A program made the translations under genes and the position numbers. A stretch of 64,000 nt of DNA from Fodinibius sp052060035 (GTDB taxonomy: Bacteria > Bacteroidota > Rhodothermia > Balneolales > Balneolaceae), in contig NZ_JBPOEA010000001.1 in the NCBI RefSeq assembly GCF_052060035.1, positions 1 through 64,000 on the forward strand, in the 5' to 3' direction. The notes below the pieces were generated by a model. That model saw only the letters and a list, made by a program, of their open reading frames with translations. It was not told the DNA's origin and did not search any database. Positions 61,358 to 64,000 of this stretch are shown one piece after another. Each line of letters starts with the position of its first letter. The first letter of the stretch is position 1.

Positions 61358-62248
61358 TTAAAAATGAAATTTCAGTGTAAAAGTTCGGTGTGGATTCAAT
61401 AGATTCGTGTTCGCCTCCAGTTTTCGATTTTTAATCTTAACTGTCAGATAAGCGTCAAAAGCTGATACTACGTGATTTAATATCAGAAATGAAACCATGT
61501 TCCCCGCTAATCGATAGCTGTCATTAAAATCTTCAGCCATCTGGGCGCCTAAGATAAAATGGTTCGACATTCCGCTGCCATCCCAATTTAGCCGGTACTG
61601 AGTTGAAAAGTCATTCCAGCCCGGTCCGTATTGGTAATATTTGCTGATAAGTTCATAATATTGCTGTGAACCGTAGTCCGGCATAATATGCGAAAAATTG
61701 TTCCCAACATATTCTGGATATACAAACGGGGTATTGCGCTCTACATTGCGCAGTAGGTCAATATCTACTTTCGACCAGTCGCTATTGGGATTATAATCAG
61801 CAGTTTTATTTTCAATATGTTTTTTAAGATCATCAATATAGCTGTTTGATAAATTATTCTGTTCGTGATATTCCACCAGCCACTGGGCATAGTTGACCAC
61901 ACTCCAATTGTTGTTGGCAAATCGTTTGTATCGTCGTTCTTCAGCTTTCGCATCGTGAGAGCTTTTAAGATATACGCCTACCATCACCGCTTCTGCCAGA
62001 AAGTATAATCCTGCACGCATCCATTTTTTATTTATTGCTTGTCCGCTGCCGGGTATAACTGCTGAACTAAGCAGCGCCCATCCCGCTTTTTCTCGTGCAG
62101 GTTGATAAAAGGGGGACGATTGAGTGTAGTCAATTTTGGGCTTCAGATCATCAATAGTGATTTTTTGGTGCGTTTTTACGGTCTGAGCAGTCGTACTGCT
62201 AATTACCATTCCCACCATGAAAACTAAAATTGCTGATCTTTTAATCAT
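61358..62248 (-). CDS. DUF5683-like envelope protein
   Basis: 296 aa with signal peptide (1-21) and a C-terminal hydrophobic region. The segment ALLSSAVIPGSGQAINKKWM followed by RAGLYFLAEAVM is typical of DUF5683-type proteins of Bacteroidota. The C-terminus HRTFTLKFHF ends in an aromatic residue, as outer-membrane proteins do. Function unknown. It overlaps the upstream gene by 8 bp, so co-expression is likely. Confidence 0.65.
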   Translation of the reverse strand: MIKRSAILVFMVGMVISSTTAQTVKTHQKITIDDLKPKIDYTQSSPFYQPAREKAGWALLSSAVIPGSGQAINKKWMRAGLYFLAEAVMVGVYLKSSHDAKAEERRYKRFANNNWSVVNYAQWLVEYHEQNNLSNSYIDDLKKHIENKTADYNPNSDWSKVDIDLLRNVERNTPFVYPEYVGNNFSHIMPDYGSQQYYELISKYYQYGPGWNDFSTQYRLNWDGSGMSNHFILGAQMAEDFNDSYRLAGNMVSFLILNHVVSAFDAYLTVKIKNRKLEANTNLLNPHRTFTLKFHF

Positions 62249-64000
62249 GATTCAGAACATCAAAATCGAATGTTAACCCAAAATGGAAGTATATATCTTT
62301 TCCGTACGTAACCCCCCTTTCCGTTGATTCGGTCATAAATTCGTTTGGTAAAGTAACATCAAATTTGTTGAATCCATAGGCGCTACTAATGAATAATTTG
62401 AGTGGAAACAGGTAATAACTGTTGAAAGCAAATCGTAATTCGCCTCCTATTCCAGTTTTAAGGTTGTTTCCAATTTCGAGCGGACCATTCCACCCGTTGC
62501 CGGTTTCTGCGAATAATTGAAAATAAAGCTTGTCGAAGGTATGTCGACCAATTTGAGTATTCATTTTGTTAATCAGTGGAAAGGTAAAAGAAAGTTTAGC
62601 CAGAGCAGTGGTATTGCCGCCAAGAGCAAAATAGGGATAGCTGCGCATACCGGTAAATCCACCAATATAATCGAGATAGAAAAACTCATTAGGGTTATTG
62701 AGATAGCTGAATCCACGTCCGTAAAAGTTAAGAGCAGAGAAACGACCTACAGGATATCCCAGCCGTAGGTTTGCCTCCAAAGAATGATTCGTGGTTTCCT
62801 GATAGATGGGTTTGAGCGTACCGTCTTCGACTTCGTAATCCTCAAGCAGCTTATTAGGCTCATAGGTATACCGAAAAGCGCCACGCAGCCCAATAGGGGC
62901 TACATCATGGTTGGGATAGGGGGTCCAGTTTTCATAAATATAAGCGGTCGTTAAGGTGGTTCCTTTAAAATATTCGGATGAGGATGATGGAATGAATGAT
63001 TCAAGTTCTTGGGAGTAAAATCCATCCGTTTGAACGCGGTATGGACTATATCCGACTCCGAGCTCAAGCAGGTTATGTTGATTTATTTTACTTCGCAGAA
63101 AAAGATCTGCTTCCCAAATATTATAAGCAATATCTACATTAGTGGTGTCGGGCAGGCAGGACGTACACGGAAATTCCTCGACGGCAAGTCCATCCGAAAC
63201 ATTACGCCGCAAATTATAGAAATCCAGTGTGATGGTAGGAGACCAACGTTTTTTGATAAAAGGAAGCCCTACCTGTTCAACGGATAAAAACAGATCGCGA
63301 TCCAGGTTGGTAAGTCGAGAAGGATTAACGAAATCACCGATACCGTCGCTGGACTTCGAGGCAAAACCAAAAAGGGCACTTCCAAAGAAATTAAGTTGTC
63401 CCGTTACGTCGCGCGAAGAAAAATAGGTGCCCAGTTTCATGTCACGTAGAAGGTTACTACCCAAATCACCAAACTGTCCGGCCGTAAGCAGACGTCCATT
63501 GCTGCCATTTTTTTTGCTATAGTTGTCGAACCTAATTACAGGATAGAAGCTAAAACTCGTAAAGTTATTATCGTACGGCTGCAACTTTAATTGCCTTTTC
63601 GTGTTGGCCTTACCAGCGGGAAGCATAAGAGAATCGGTTCGTGCTAAATTTTGCAGTTTTGTTTTTTCTATGATGTCGATATGCTCGGCATCAGAAGGAT
63701 AAACCAATTCAGATTTTTCAGGAAACTTTAAATAGGAGGGCGGCTTACGGTTATAGTGAGCCGCTGCTTTAGGAACATTTTTTGTGAGGTCAATAGAGGA
63801 AATCGTGTAGCCCTGAGATTTAAACTCAGAAAAATAAAGTGTGCTATCTTCTAAATGTGGCATAAATGCCCCGCCAACAACGCTTGTTAATTGCTCGGTT
63901 GATCGTTCCTCTTCTTTAAGCGGAATACGGTAAATATTGAAAATGCCATCTGGATTGGCAGTATAGTAGAGATATGCTCCCTGCTTATCGACATAGGGAT
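62241..64000 (-). CDS. TolB-like propeller / outer-membrane beta-barrel protein (5' end outside window)
   Basis: Partial gene: the frame stays open through position 64000, so the start lies beyond the window. The visible N-terminal part is a PD40/TolB-type propeller (AYLYYTANPDGIFNIYRIPL, LYFSEFKSQGYTISSIDL), followed from about 63630 leftward by a beta-barrel region (SFYPVIRFDNYSKKNG, FTGMRSYPYFALGGNTTALA, YGKDIYFHFGLTFDFD) similar to the surface-antigen barrel of Omp85-like proteins. Probably an outer-membrane protein with a periplasmic propeller. A methionine at 63861-63863 is internal. Confidence 0.75.
   Translation of the reverse strand, partial: PYVDKQGAYLYYTANPDGIFNIYRIPLKEEERSTEQLTSVVGGAFMPHLEDSTLYFSEFKSQGYTISSIDLTKNVPKAAAHYNRKPPSYLKFPEKSELVYPSDAEHIDIIEKTKLQNLARTDSLMLPAGKANTKRQLKLQPYDNNFTSFSFYPVIRFDNYSKKNGSNGRLLTAGQFGDLGSNLLRDMKLGTYFSSRDVTGQLNFFGSALFGFASKSSDGIGDFVNPSRLTNLDRDLFLSVEQVGLPFIKKRWSPTITLDFYNLRRNVSDGLAVEEFPCTSCLPDTTNVDIAYNIWEADLFLRSKINQHNLLELGVGYSPYRVQTDGFYSQELESFIPSSSSEYFKGTTLTTAYIYENWTPYPNHDVAPIGLRGAFRYTYEPNKLLEDYEVEDGTLKPIYQETTNHSLEANLRLGYPVGRFSALNFYGRGFSYLNNPNEFFYLDYIGGFTGMRSYPYFALGGNTTALAKLSFTFPLINKMNTQIGRHTFDKLYFQLFAETGNGWNGPLEIGNNLKTGIGGELRFAFNSYYLFPLKLFISSAYGFNKFDVTLPNEFMTESTERGVTYGKDIYFHFGLTFDFDVLNHD

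Noticed and set aside
1..64000. tRNA, rRNA, tmRNA or riboswitch genes
   Set aside because: No TpsiC-loop/acceptor pattern or conserved rRNA stretch was seen while reading both strands; absence should be verified with a covariance search.

Overview
The window looks like chromosomal DNA of a heterotrophic, aerobic member of the Balneolota/Bacteroidota side of the tree; a balneolaeal marine or saline genus is my best guess, but this is inference. Pointers are the AT-rich, densely packed genes with mostly weak Shine-Dalgarno sites, a fused E1 alpha/beta 2-oxoacid dehydrogenase, a zinc-less sirtuin, a two-component propeller sensor kinase, a BlaI plus M56-TonB pair, and Bacteroidota-type TPR/HTH and DUF5683-like envelope proteins. 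I see no rRNA, tRNA, CRISPR array, prophage or intact insertion sequence.

Layout. 1-3434 (+): a terminator, an acyl-CoA dehydrogenase, a sirtuin and an SGNH hydrolase. 3435-4874 (-): a secreted glycine-rich protein and an SDR. 5058-8307 (+): a HisC-like aminotransferase and the fused E1. 8500-13462 (+): two sensor histidine kinases with nearly identical HisKA_2 modules. 13468-24144 (-): an eleven-gene phenylacetate operon, transcribed paaA-B-C-D-G-H-I-J-Y-Z and then an enoyl-CoA hydratase. A 212-bp divergent promoter region holding a perfect 14-bp palindrome separates it from hppD-hmgA (+, 24357-26767), the upper homogentisate pathway. Together these two units would feed aromatic amino acid carbon into central metabolism, but paaE, paaK and a regulator are not in view. 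26923-34711 (+): a TPR/HTH protein, a cupin, an MddA-like methyltransferase, an OsmC protein, two SAM methyltransferases and a UPF1/IGHMBP2-like helicase with an N-terminal DbpA-type RNA-binding domain. 34723-38190 (-): three envelope-targeted proteins (subtilase lipoprotein, DUF2059-like protein, exported Pcm). 38321-40806 (+): an acyl-CoA synthetase and an unknown gene. 41247-48263: a thioesterase diverging from a beta-oxidation operon (fadD, fadN, fadA, SDR). 48310-52908 (-): an MocA-like oxidoreductase, PspC, phosphatidylcholine synthase, M56-TonB/BlaI and a LOG-like protein. 52988-57072 (+): a light-repair cassette, FeS (6-4) photolyase - aldo/keto reductase - class II CPD photolyase. 57141-64000 (-): PNP, MBL hydrolase, PhoH, Rpe, a PASTA protein, a DUF5683-like protein and a truncated TolB-propeller/beta-barrel protein.

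Most notable: (1) a short hairpin-prone repeat resembling TAGCCGCAGATCTTCACAG occurs at least six times, each time with its TAG end forming the stop codon of the preceding gene, mostly between paa and fad genes; (2) PhoH has 70 conserved-looking codons upstream of its first ATG with no ATG, GTG or TTG, and a good SD in front of an ATC codon; (3) two decayed S23-type four-helix-bundle genes; (4) the DbpA-domain/SF1 helicase fusion; (5) candidate operators for the paa/hpp region, the fad region and BlaI. No single clearly new multi-gene defence or biosynthetic system is evident.
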